Made by a program: the position numbers and the translations under genes. A stretch of DNA of 64,000 nucleotides, taken from assembly GCA_023053575.1 (NCBI GenBank), contig JAKZAP010000017.1, forward strand, positions 8,501,501-8,565,500, in the 5' to 3' direction. The notes under the pieces are model-generated. The model was not told the DNA's origin, ran no database searches, and saw nothing but the letters and a program-made list of their open reading frames with translations. The stretch comes from Branchinecta lynchi. Taxonomy: Eukaryota; Arthropoda; Branchiopoda; Anostraca; Branchinectidae. Shown here piece by piece: positions 55,078 through 64,000 of this stretch. Position 1 is the stretch's first letter. The number at the start of each line of letters is the position of its first letter.

Positions 55078-58000
55078 ATTTGAAGATTACTCAGCTTAAC
55101 ACTCGAGGGCTTAGTAAGCCTAAGGTCATAGAATTAAGAAATTTGTTAGTTAGAAATAGACCAGATATAGTTTTAATGCAGGAAACATTTCTAGTTAAAG
55201 ATAAATTGACACCAAAGTTTAGGGGGTATAAGGAAGTCAGGTGGGACAGAAAAACAGGAGCAGGGGGAGGTTTGTTAACTTTGGTGAAAGAGGGGATTGT
55301 TTTTAAGGAAATAAAAGAAGAAGTAGTAGGTAAAAATGAAATAGGTGTTATATCAGTTAAGTTAGATATGGGAAATAGTTGGATTTCAATAGTGAATATT
55401 TATAACAGAGCCACAAGTGATTTTGACTTAGTTCAGTTTAAGAAAATGATGGAAAAGTGTGAAAATAGTTTTTTTATAGCAGGTGATTTTAACCTACACA
55501 ACAAAATGTGGGATACAATATCTCCTGAAGATAGTAAGTCAAACGAACTGGCGGATCTGATTATAAATCCTGCATATAACATGTGTTTGTTAACTCCAAG
55601 AAATTTAGGTACACGGCTGAATCCATCAAATGGTAAGGTTTCTACAATAGACCTGGCAATATCTTCAGTAGATTTGGCAAAGGAGTCAGAGACATTTGTG
55701 CCAGACCAGTTTGATTCCGACCACTTCCCAGTTACCACTACCCTAAAAACAGAGTTCCAGTCAAATTGTTGGGGTAAAATCGCGATATGGAAATTTAGAG
55801 AAGATCTCTGGCCAACTTGGAAAACTACAGTGGAAGAGAAGCTGACACAGCTCAACAGAGATCTTCCAGTTGAAGACCTTTGCATTGAAATCACAAACAC
55901 TATTGTAGAATCGAGCGAAAAGGTGTTTGGATATGTTAAGATAAAACAGAAATCCTTAAATTCAACACCAGGCTGGAATGCTACTTGCCAGAAAGCCTAT
56001 GTCCAGAGAAAGAAAGCTAAAAACCGGTTTAAACGAAACCCAACAGCAGAGAATAAAACAGAGATGAATAAGACTCAAGCCCTTCTAAGAAAAACAATTA
56101 TTGAAGAGACAAAAGATAATTGGAAGAAGCTGATTGAAAATAAATTTACAAAATCGACATCAGTCAGGGAATTATGGAGAAATTTTCAAGTTTACTCGGG
56201 ACAAAGACAGAGAAGTAAAGTCCCACCGGTGATGATACAAAACGGCAAAATGGCGACAACTGTAGAAGATAAACTCAACCTGTTCCTTGAAAAGTTTGGG
56301 AATACTCCGCAAGTGATCCAGAGCAGCCACACACATACCCCACCAAAAGATCCAACCGATAATACCCAGGATTCATCAGAAAACATCCCTCCCCATCAAC
56401 CTCAAACAGATGATAACCCATTTAGTCAAGAAGAGTGGGAAAAAGTTATTAAAAAGTTGAGAAATGGAGCCCCTGGACCAGACAAAATTCATAATCAAAT
56501 GTTGAAGAATTTACCCCCAAATGCAGCAAAACTTGTACTTGACATGTTCAATCGGTCGATTGCTGAAGGTATTGTCCCCAAGATCTGGAGGCTAGCTACT
56601 ATAGTACCAATTGCTAAGCCAGAGAAAGACCCGAAGTCCCCAGATTCATACCGACCAATTGCCCTAACATCTTGCCTTTGCAAACTCCTTGAACATCTGA
56701 TAAAAAATCGCATCCTCCCCATTATTGAAAATAGCGTCCAACCCGAGCAAATGGGTTTCCTACCAAATCGAAGTACAATTGATGCCCAGATCAGGCTAGA
56801 ACACCAGATTAAACAAGGATTCAAACAAGGAAAAGATACATTGGTGACGTTCCTCGACATGAGTTCTGCATTTGAAAGAGTAGATATAAGTATACTAGTA
56901 GATAAGTTAAGAAAACTAAATGTTAGTGGAAATATAGTTAATTGGATTGAAAAGTTATTTTCAAATAGAGAAATTGAAATTTGTTTAGGTGATAAGAAAT
57001 CTAGTCGAGTGTCAAAGAGGGATATGGGAGTCCCACAAGGAGGTGTATTAAGCCCTTTATTATTTTTAGTGTATTGTAGGGATATAAATTTAGAAACAGT
57101 TTTAGGATGTAAGTTATATTTGTATGCGGATGACATAGCAACAGCAGTGACATCAAGAGACCAGAATGCCCTCCGAGCTACGACACAGAAAGCTTTGGAC
57201 CATCTTGCACTTTGGGCCAATGAAAATAAAATGACATTCTCCGCAATGAAGTCTGCTTGTGTATTATTCTCGAAAGAGAAGCAGAAAACCGCGCCGGCAA
57301 TTTACTTGGAAGGTCTACCAATCCCAAAAAAAGATAGTTTTTGTTATCTAGGCCTAATACTAGATTCCAAGTTAAATTGGAATGAACACATAAAATATCT
57401 GATAGGTAGTATTAAGAGTAGGGCTAACTTGATAAATGTAATGTGTCAAGGGAAAAGAGGTGCACCATATTCAGTTGTGGGGAAAATAATTAAGGCTGTA
57501 GTAATTAATAAGTTAGATTATGGATGTGTTTTATATAGAGAAGCTAAGAAAAATATTTTGTCAAAGTTAGATACTGCTCTCCACAATGTTCTAAGAAGAG
57601 CCCTTGGATGCCTGAGGTCTACACCAATCCCAGCAATATATTGTGAATTAGGAATTGCCCCGCTGGAGAGAAGAAGGCGGATGCTACAAACAACCTACTT
57701 CACCAAAAAGATTGGACAACCTATGCATATCGTCACATCAGAAGTGATACAGTCCATTAATCATGATGTCAGGTATGAGAAGGGGCACATCCCAGCAACA
57801 GTCCGTTTTATGAAGTTGGTTGAAGAATCGGGCCTCCCTGTCCCAACACCGGATACTCTGGAAGACATGGATGGATATACAACTACAGGCCTAGGCGATA
57901 CAGTTAGGCTGTTCTTAGAAAATAGAGAAAGTAAAAATATGCCTACCCAAGTTCTAAAAAATAATTGGACAGAACTCACCAGACTACTTACTGACTTTAC

Positions 58001-58865
58001 CCACGTGTATACTGACGGTTCGAAGACGACTGGAGGTGCCGGTTGTTCGGTTGTTGTTCCGAAGTTTGGTCTGTCCTGTGCTTTTAGGGTTCCCCTGAGA
58101 TTGTCTATTTTCTCGATCGAGATGATTGCAATTTTTAAAGCATTGGAATATATAAAATCGCTAGGTAGGACTGGTAAATGGTTGGTGTGCTCCGACTCTC
58201 TATCGGTGATAAAGTATCTGATGGTGCAGCAGCGTCCAGCCCGTGAAATGGCGCTGAAAATTGAAGATTTGATGAGAGTTTTGGAAAGAAAAGGAAATAC
58301 AGTCTTATTAACATGGGTCCCAGCTCATGTGGGAATTCCTGGTAATGAAAGTGCTGACAAATTAGCAAAGTGGGGTAGTACTCATGGTGAAGAAATTCCC
58401 ACGAAATTATCTAGTGAGGAGTTTTTAAATGCATATAAGCAAGCATTGGTGGATGCAGAAGAAAAAGAGTTTTCAAGATCATCACAAAACCCTATTTTAA
58501 GTTTATATGAGTGTAGACCACCCCCAGAGGATCTGACCCATCCAGATCGAAAAATTGCATCAACTATATTTAGACTAAGGACTGGTCATGCAAAAACGAA
58601 GAAAATGCTGTTTAAATGGAAACAGTCGGAATCAGATAAATGCCCAGAGTGCGGTGTTGTTGATGATGTGAGGCACATACTGCTAGCTTGCAAAAAGTAT
58701 GATGCCCAAAGAGCCAAATTAAAAGAAAATGTGATATGTAAATTTGGTGCTTTTTCTGTGAGGTCTATCCTTGGTCATTCAAGCGCCCCGGCATGGGCGA
58801 GGAAATTGTCTGTGATATATTTGGGAAATTTTGTAAGAAGTACGAAGTTATATACGTGTCTGTAA
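55074..58865 (+). CDS. LINE ORF2: endonuclease, reverse transcriptase, RNase H (intact)
   Basis: 1,263 codons without a stop. Endonuclease at residues 1-230: QLNTRGL, LMQETFL, AGDFNLHNKMWD and SDHFPV are all present. Reverse transcriptase at about 450-750: SYRPIALTSCLCKLLEH, TFLDMSSAFERVD, GVPQGGVLSPLLF and catalytic YADD near residue 683. RNase H at about 975-1,100: VYTDGSKTTGG, the E in IEMIAIFKALE, CSDSLSVIKY, and VPAHVGIPGNESADKLA. A CxxC-H-C motif (CPECGVVDDVRHILLAC) lies near 1,195. The domain order fits the Jockey/I/R1/LOA group. Catalytic residues and frames are intact, so this copy may be young and possibly mobile. It sits in sense orientation in intron 4 of the phospholipase B-like gene. 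Confidence 0.93.
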   Translation: MNLKITQLNTRGLSKPKVIELRNLLVRNRPDIVLMQETFLVKDKLTPKFRGYKEVRWDRKTGAGGGLLTLVKEGIVFKEIKEEVVGKNEIGVISVKLDMGNSWISIVNIYNRATSDFDLVQFKKMMEKCENSFFIAGDFNLHNKMWDTISPEDSKSNELADLIINPAYNMCLLTPRNLGTRLNPSNGKVSTIDLAISSVDLAKESETFVPDQFDSDHFPVTTTLKTEFQSNCWGKIAIWKFREDLWPTWKTTVEEKLTQLNRDLPVEDLCIEITNTIVESSEKVFGYVKIKQKSLNSTPGWNATCQKAYVQRKKAKNRFKRNPTAENKTEMNKTQALLRKTIIEETKDNWKKLIENKFTKSTSVRELWRNFQVYSGQRQRSKVPPVMIQNGKMATTVEDKLNLFLEKFGNTPQVIQSSHTHTPPKDPTDNTQDSSENIPPHQPQTDDNPFSQEEWEKVIKKLRNGAPGPDKIHNQMLKNLPPNAAKLVLDMFNRSIAEGIVPKIWRLATIVPIAKPEKDPKSPDSYRPIALTSCLCKLLEHLIKNRILPIIENSVQPEQMGFLPNRSTIDAQIRLEHQIKQGFKQGKDTLVTFLDMSSAFERVDISILVDKLRKLNVSGNIVNWIEKLFSNREIEICLGDKKSSRVSKRDMGVPQGGVLSPLLFLVYCRDINLETVLGCKLYLYADDIATAVTSRDQNALRATTQKALDHLALWANENKMTFSAMKSACVLFSKEKQKTAPAIYLEGLPIPKKDSFCYLGLILDSKLNWNEHIKYLIGSIKSRANLINVMCQGKRGAPYSVVGKIIKAVVINKLDYGCVLYREAKKNILSKLDTALHNVLRRALGCLRSTPIPAIYCELGIAPLERRRRMLQTTYFTKKIGQPMHIVTSEVIQSINHDVRYEKGHIPATVRFMKLVEESGLPVPTPDTLEDMDGYTTTGLGDTVRLFLENRESKNMPTQVLKNNWTELTRLLTDFTHVYTDGSKTTGGAGCSVVVPKFGLSCAFRVPLRLSIFSIEMIAIFKALEYIKSLGRTGKWLVCSDSLSVIKYLMVQQRPAREMALKIEDLMRVLERKGNTVLLTWVPAHVGIPGNESADKLAKWGSTHGEEIPTKLSSEEFLNAYKQALVDAEEKEFSRSSQNPILSLYECRPPPEDLTHPDRKIASTIFRLRTGHAKTKKMLFKWKQSESDKCPECGVVDDVRHILLACKKYDAQRAKLKENVICKFGAFSVRSILGHSSAPAWARKLSVIYLGNFVRSTKLYTCL

Positions 58866-59245
58866 GATAAGTGGTTAATTTTTGAATTGTAAATAGTATT
58901 TCATGTTAATTTTAGGACGACCCCAGAGAGTGTAATTAATGAGTGATTTATTTAATTTTAGATTCATGATTGACCTTGGAAGTGGAAAATAGTGACAAAA
59001 GGAAGAATATCAGTGAGGAACGCATACCCAGATTCAGACGACGTCTTGAGAAAGACCCCCTAACCCCTTTACAGTATTGACGAAGCCTGTTTGGCTCAAC
59101 ATTTCTTTGACTTGTATATGTTTGAAGGACTAAAGTATTGTACAATACTTGCATAAGATCACGCATAACCAGTGGTACGAGCGTGTATGAGCTGAAGCTC
59201 TATAAACGTCAACCTACAAACAACAACAAGAGCATAAAAAACAAA
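58866..59245 (+). other. LINE 3' UTR
   Basis: AT-rich sequence after ORF2. A likely 3' tail is the CAA-rich 'acaaacaacaacaag' at about 59,214-59,230. No target-site duplication could be identified by eye. Confidence 0.5.
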
Positions 59246-59303
59246 TTAATATCGTTAGATGAGAATTATAAACCTGCTTGAATCTTAATGTTAACCCGCG
59301 ATA

Positions 59304-59331
59304 CCCCCCCCCCCCCCCCCCCCCCCCCCCC
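59304..59331 (+). repeat. Homopolymer C28
   Basis: 28 consecutive C residues, the longest homopolymer in the window. Length is probably unreliable in the assembly. The opposite strand could form a G-quadruplex. Confidence 0.9.
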
Positions 59332-60100
59332 GCAAGTGCAAATTTATATATGAAGTTATATAATCACATTAGAAATCGCACTTCATATTATGGCTACTTT
59401 TCATAAAAAATATATTTTTATTACCGAAATGATATCAGCACATCAAGAATAGCCTGCTGACTGTGTGTGTGGGGGGGGGGGGGGCGCTGGAACCCCTGAA
59501 TTAGCTACGTTTGTATCGCGTCCTGTTGGTCAGTACTACCAACTCAAATTGAATTTCATTGGGTATGGTACAAATGCCTTTATTCTGTACTGCGAAGCTG
59601 ATTTGGCGATATCGAAAGCTCGGCTAGTTCATTCGCGCTGGTGCATAAACTAGCCGAGTTTTAAGCTAAACTGCCTTTGTCCGACTTCGGCTAAAAATCG
59701 CTTCACTTTTCAGAGTTGCTTTGGCCCTCCGCTAATTTTCGAAAGCGAAGCGAATTCGCGTTATTTTAATTCAGCGATCCAGGCGGTTTAGTTTCCGAAA
59801 GTTCTCCATTGTCTTATTATCAACACAGAGAGATAGTAAATCAAGAACAAATACGCACAAGAACCTTCGTCTCCCTATCTCTGTAATACGACCATGCGGA
59901 GTCGAATAGATTCCCTATACCGTGCCCGATGCAAACGAGTGTGGAGTAGCAGCTGGGCGGAGCATCACAGTGCGTTTACGTCTGCAAACAGCCATATCGC
60001 AGTAGAGCCCCGGAGAAGAAATGTCGAGATAACAGCCGATTGGTTGTCTACCATTGTGACGTCACATGTGACGCGCCGCAGAGAGGGTCGTGCACGCCTG
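59332..60100. other. Unassigned stretch
   Basis: Includes a second G run at 59,471-59,484 and a more GC-rich block at 59,890-60,100 with paired 'tgacgtcacatgtgacg'. No gene recognised. Confidence 0.4.
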
Positions 60101-60103
60101 CAA

Positions 60104-61030
60104 CGTTTTTGGGATCTCAAAACGTGTGGAGGGACATCGCAAAAGTTGTCCGTCCGTCCGTGTGTCCGTCTATGCGCGCTATAACTCTCGAAGGGAATGA
60201 GATATTTTGATGAAACTTGGTGTGAGGACTCTTTGGGTCAAGAGTAAGGCCGAGTTCGTAGTTGGGCTCTGTAGCCCTACATTGAGGGGTGGGGAGGGGG
60301 TTTAAATTAAGGGGCAAATGAAATATTCTTAAGCAGATGATTTGATAGTCGATTATGGGGTAAGAAGACATACTGAACACGATGGTGAAAAACATTTTGT
60401 CATCGGGCAACTAGTTAGCTCGGAATCCGGCCACAACCGGAAAATTTGTTAAAAGTAAATGTTTTATTTGAAGCTGATTAGATGTCCGAGATAGGGGTAA
60501 GAAGACATGCTGAACAATGCTGAACACGATGGTGAAAACTATTTTTTTGCCCGACAAGTAGTTAGCCCGAAATCCGGCCAAAACCGGAAAGTCTTTTAAA
60601 TGTAAGTTTTATTTGAAGTTGATTAGATGTTCGATTTAGGGGTAAGAAGACATGCTGAACACTTATTTGAAAAGTATTTTCTACCCGGACAACTTGTTCG
60701 CCCGGAATCAGGCCAAAACCGGAAAATTTGTTAAAATCAAAAGTTGTATTTGAAGTTGATTAGGTGACAGATTTAGGGGTAAGAAGACACGCTGAATCTG
60801 TGACAATCATTTTTTGATTGGTATCGTTCGGTATCCGGTTGAAACCGGATTTTTTTTCTATAAGAAGTTTTACTTGAAGTTGATTAGATGTTCTTTAAAC
60901 GGATAAGGAGATACGCTGAATTCGCTTCTGAACTTTTTTTTTTTTCCTGAACAAGTATGGTAGTTCGTTCGCTATTGTCCGGATCAAGTATTAGATTTTT
61001 GGGATCCCATCGAAACCTTTGGTCTTGTTT
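60104..61030 (+). mobile_element. Family A element, complete
   Basis: The left end is CGTTTTTGGGATCTCAAAAC followed by (GTCC)n. The right end has 'tttttgggatcccatcgaaa' and 'cctttggtcttgtttt' ending at 61,030. The interior has about five units with 'ccggaatccggcca' cores (60,420, 60,570, 60,700 and others). Confidence 0.75.
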
Positions 61031-61225
61031 TCGTCTAATATGCACTGCGGCGAAGAGGGAAGTAGAAGGGCACCTACATACATTGCGGAGAAATTCAAAG
61101 TTCAAGATGCAAGTGTTGCCCTTTTGGATGTTTCCTCATCGCTTTCAAAAATCATGGACAACAGGGCCCAACCAGCGCACGACGTCGTCCTGTTAAGTAG
61201 ATGGACGAGTGGAGGCGAGGTTTAA
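61031..61225 (+). other. ORF of unknown origin
   Basis: The open frame contains AEKFKVQDASVALLDV and AHDVVLLSRWTSGGEV, not low-complexity. It ends within the first copy of the 238-bp direct repeat. I do not recognise it; it may be a retroelement fragment. Confidence 0.2.
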
Positions 61226-61727
61226 TGAAGATAAGGCTCCTGGGGTGTGGGCTGAAGACATTCTGACACCGTAGGTGCCCACTAGCCCCAGGACCAGTCA
61301 GGAAACCGGACAAGAGAGACAAGGGAAAGTCTCAGGGAATTCTATAGCTCAGCCGCAGTCAATCCAGAAATCCCTAATCAAGCTGGTTCACACATTCTAG
61401 CGAAGCTGGAATTCACATATCCAGTCAAGCCCGAGGCCCCGTAAGATAGCAAGAATATGAATCCCACCGCTGCCACCATTGTTAAGAGGATGGACGAGTG
61501 GAGGCGAGGTTTAATGAAGATAAGGCTCCTGGGGTGTGGGCTGAAGACATTCTGACACCGTAGGTGCCCACTAGCCCCAGGACCAGTCAGGAAACCGGAC
61601 AAAAGAGACAAGGGAAAGTCTCAGGGAATTCTATAGCTCAGCCGCAGTCAATCCAGAAATCCCTAATCAAGCTGGTTCACACATTCTAGCGAAGCTGGAA
61701 TTCACATATCCAGTCAAGCCCGAGGCC
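61201..61727 (+). repeat. 238-bp direct repeat, two nearly identical copies
   Basis: Copies at 61,201-61,438 and 61,490-61,727 (289-bp spacing) differ at about one base (gacaagagag / gacaaaagag). The intervening 51 bp end with 'tgttaag', which also precedes the first copy, so the duplicated unit may be slightly longer. No LTR-type ends (TG...CA) or gene between. Confidence 0.9.
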
Positions 61728-61859
61728 TACTAGCCGAGATGGACCATAACGTCTATAGTTAATTTATCTCATGTAAATCGTGTACAAGAGTGTGACACAT
61801 ATAATATATCACTAATGGGTCCCTAACTAAATATGTAAACTGGTCCTTACCATAAATTA

Positions 61860-62283
61860 TAATACAGAGTAACTGAGGTCTTGCTCCGACCAAGGATGAA
61901 AGAGAACTCTCTTGGCTGCGGATTCATTCCGTAGCCAAAATACTTAGAATGAAATGGATCAAAGCCTGACCTCGGATTAGCGAGCAGCTAACTGAAGCTA
62001 GGATAAAGACCGAGTGACCTATTGTCACGATGCCGGGAAATTAATGATGGTGATGGAAACCGAAGAGATATATAGAAAAGTAGGCGATAGAGGGAGGGAA
62101 TAACTAGGAGGACTATTGCAGAGCAAAGTGCTATGGGATGTCTCCATAACAGTCCACTGCTTCTTGACCGAAGACTGAAAATTAAGTGTCTTTTTCTGTG
62201 TGTTTATGGGTTTTGTTTTTTTCTTCATTTACTCCGCCTTTTCAAAATGGCGGGTCATAAATAAATTACTTACTTACTTACTC
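61860..62283 (+). mobile_element. LINE 3' end
   Basis: Non-coding 3' region ending in the hairpin 'ctccgccttttcaaaatggcggg', then 'tcataaataaatta' and (CTTA)n at 62,268-62,283. Same arrangement as the fragments at 13,760 and 23,190. Confidence 0.6.
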
Positions 62284-62398
62284 ATAGATCAGCAAGTACC
62301 TCTAGGTCTGCTCAGTTTTGTCAGTGTATCCATAGTCGGTGCATGGGACCAAAGACGGAGTTTCTATTGGCTTATTTGTTCTTGGTAAAATATGGGTA

Positions 62399-62623
62399 AT
62401 TTATTCAAACAATGTTTACACGGATACGTCAGCTCTGATTTTTCATCAGCGATATTTCGGCCCTTCTTGGCAAGGGTCCTCGTCAACCTGTCAGGTTTGT
62501 TTCCTTCCCCGAAGTTGAACAAGAAGATTGACAGCCTGACGAGGACCCTTGCCAAGAAGGGCCGAAATATCGCTGATGAAAAATCAGAGCTGACGTATCC
62601 GTGTAAACATTGTTTGAATAAAT
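62399..62623. repeat. Perfect 87-bp inverted repeat with a 51-bp spacer
   Basis: Arms 62,399-62,485 and 62,537-62,623 are exact reverse complements. One reading of the arm is an open peptide (LAKKGRNIADEKSELTYPC...HCLNK), so the foldback may derive from duplicated coding sequence of a mobile element. A transcript across it would form a long hairpin. Confidence 0.92.
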
Positions 62624-62699
62624 GTTTCAAAGTCAGCTTGGGCTCAAAGAATATTTATATGGGTAATTGTAATGCGGTAATGAGCAGAACACAATAGCT

Positions 62700-62957
62700 T
62701 TCACTTTCCACTCCAAAGACAGTGCGAAACTTCTATTGCTCGCGTAGCAGATTGCAGATTTTATAGTTGATTGTATTTTGGTTAAAGTGTTAGGTAGACT
62801 TCATTTGTAGGCTAATTGTTTTTTAAATGACGTAGAGTTTTTATGAAAGTATATGGTCTAGTTACTAGTTTGTAGACCGATTGTATGAATTTTATTATAT
62901 TTTTTTCTACTCGCCAGCTTTGGCGGATACAAATAAATGAATTGGATTGAATTGAAT
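62700..62957 (+). mobile_element. LINE 3' end
   Basis: Ends with the hairpin 'ctcgccagctttggcgg', 'atacaaataaatgaattgga' and (TTGAA)n, the same tail type as the LINE at 19,897-19,921. Confidence 0.6.
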
Positions 62958-63537
62958 ACTGATTCTCCTCGGGGAATCAAGGGGAACGGCGAGAATAGAG
63001 GGAGTCACTCCACGCGGACTCCGCGTACGTAGAGCAGCAAGAACACGAGGAATGCTTCCAAAGTGGACTGTGAAAGTATGCAGTTGACGAAATTAGTCCA
63101 GATCCACTTTATTTTTGGTTTTGTTCATTCTGGTTGTTTTTAACTTATTTAGATTGCACCAACACCAGCAGAAATTGATTCCCCTCCGAATCTGAAAGGG
63201 AGTCCTTTTTGATGATGGTGATGAAAATCGGAGCATTCCCGTTCGTGGGGACTCGCGAGAATACGGGGAGAGTGAGTCCCTGGGACAAAAAAAAAGCAGG
63301 GACTCCTCAAAAGGAGTCCTTGGGGAGCGGCGAGAATACGTCTTTTATCTGTGGACAACACGTGACACGTGTCGTTGGATGATGATTTGGCAGGACCACT
63401 GGTTAAAATGTGTGCAGAGCGGTTGTTTTTGACGACGGGCCGACCGCTAGAAGGAGCTGATTATCGCGACTCATGGGGCATAAGGGAGTTTCCTGTTATG
63501 TTCCACTGTTATGCCCGGGACCCACTTCGGACACACC

Positions 63538-63856
63538 CAGAGGCGTCACTAGCCAAAATGTTTGGGGGGGGGGACGAGGCATTTACCGACTGATTGGTAA
63601 TTTTTACCGACTGTATCTGTAGAAAAAACGACTGTTTTCAACAACAAAAAACGACAGTGTTAAAAAATCGACTGATTTTTCAGAAAACCGACTATTTTGA
63701 CGAAAAATCGACCAATTTCCAGAAAAGCGACTGTTTTCATAGAAAAATCAACTGTTTTGACGAAAATTCGCGGCGCTTAGCGCCGACTCAGTTATTTTTT
63801 ACCCACTGGCCGACAGCATTGGGGGGGCGTCCCCCCCCCCACTCGTGACGCCCCTG
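63538..63856 (-). mobile_element. hAT-like miniature element with perfect 8-bp duplication
   Basis: 319 bp from CAGAGGCGTCACTAG to CTCGTGACGCCCCTG, flanked on both sides by GACACACC (63,530-63,537 and 63,857-63,864). Best-bounded copy of this family. The interior has 'aaaaatcgaccaatttccag' units and C/G runs next to the right terminus. Confidence 0.88.
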
Positions 63857-64000
63857 GACACACCTGTTCGTAACTCGGTTTTTAGACGTTTTTAAGACGT
63901 TTTAGGGCACTCCTCTCTCATTGGTTGTTAATAACAAATTAAAAACGGGGGATGGATTTATGTTGGAGTCGGTTTTCCTGCTCACATGTCCAAAGTCCAA

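Noticed and set aside
61201..61727. A solo or paired LTR of an LTR retrotransposon
   Set aside because: No TG...CA ends, primer-binding site or polypurine tract, and only 51 bp between the copies.

Overview
The window is eukaryotic, from an animal with a repeat-rich, intron-rich genome, most likely an invertebrate and possibly an arthropod (inference; the species cannot be named from the sequence). Protein-coding sequence is sparse. GT-AG exons, C2H2 fingers, papain-family proteases with signal peptides, LINEs, tRNA-derived SINEs and hAT-type miniature elements are all visible. No bacterial operon, CRISPR array or phage module is present.

Host genes. (1) A C2H2 zinc-finger protein on the + strand lies at 10,024-14,050 in two coding exons. 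The splice 12,247/13,836 completes the first of three fingers. One in-frame TGA at 11,302 interrupts an otherwise continuous reading frame. (2) A phospholipase B-like (lysosomal Ntn-hydrolase family) gene on the + strand is recognisable only after splicing four short exons: 27,478-27,698, 30,626-30,752, 33,218-33,337 and 53,529-53,608. It continues beyond the window, so most of 27.7-64 kb is its introns. (3) Two intronless papain-family (C1A) cysteine protease genes lie antisense inside its 20-kb third intron: a broken copy at 38,198-39,166 and an apparently intact one at 46,513-47,496. (4) A tRNA-Val(AAC)-like sequence at 33,572-33,813 is split by a small transposon.

Mobile DNA. The left edge holds the 3' half of a decayed RNase H-bearing LINE (1-3,050). 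A second, CR1/L2-like LINE (about 17,240-19,921) sits inside a family A element. A third remnant (47,690-49,730) has ORF1 and part of an endonuclease but no reverse transcriptase. A full-length, open LINE with ORF1 and ORF2 overlapping in ATGA lies at 53,905-58,865. Several LINE 3' tails share a hairpin, AAATAAAT and a short microsatellite.

Two abundant non-coding families dominate the rest. Family A (nine copies) is bounded by TTTTGGGATCCC palindromes and built of tandem units of about 137 bp. Family B (four or five copies) has AAGTGCCATAT at both ends, a GTCG/GTCC microsatellite near the left end, units of roughly 250-425 bp, and a right-end hairpin GAGCT...AGCTC. Both end in TCTTGTT and resemble non-autonomous Helentron/'pearl'-type elements (inference). 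Miniature DNA transposons include a 306-bp family with 3-bp target duplications, one copy of which is inserted in another copy of itself; a hAT-like CAGRGGCGTCAC family with 8-bp duplications; and a 725-bp hAT-like element inserted in a SINE.

Stretches with nothing recognised: 3,931-4,600; 4,800-5,490; most of the zinc-finger intron 12,250-13,680; 14,465-14,970; 22,580-22,980; 23,225-24,250 (apart from one unexplained ORF); 25,640-26,790; 27,190-27,477; 27,700-28,740; 29,270-29,780; 30,075-30,625; 31,750-32,510; 32,795-33,217; 33,815-34,830; 37,790-38,197; 42,060-43,960; 45,110-45,660; 46,170-46,512; 50,126-50,640; 52,030-52,400; 52,680-53,528; 59,332-60,100; 62,960-63,537.
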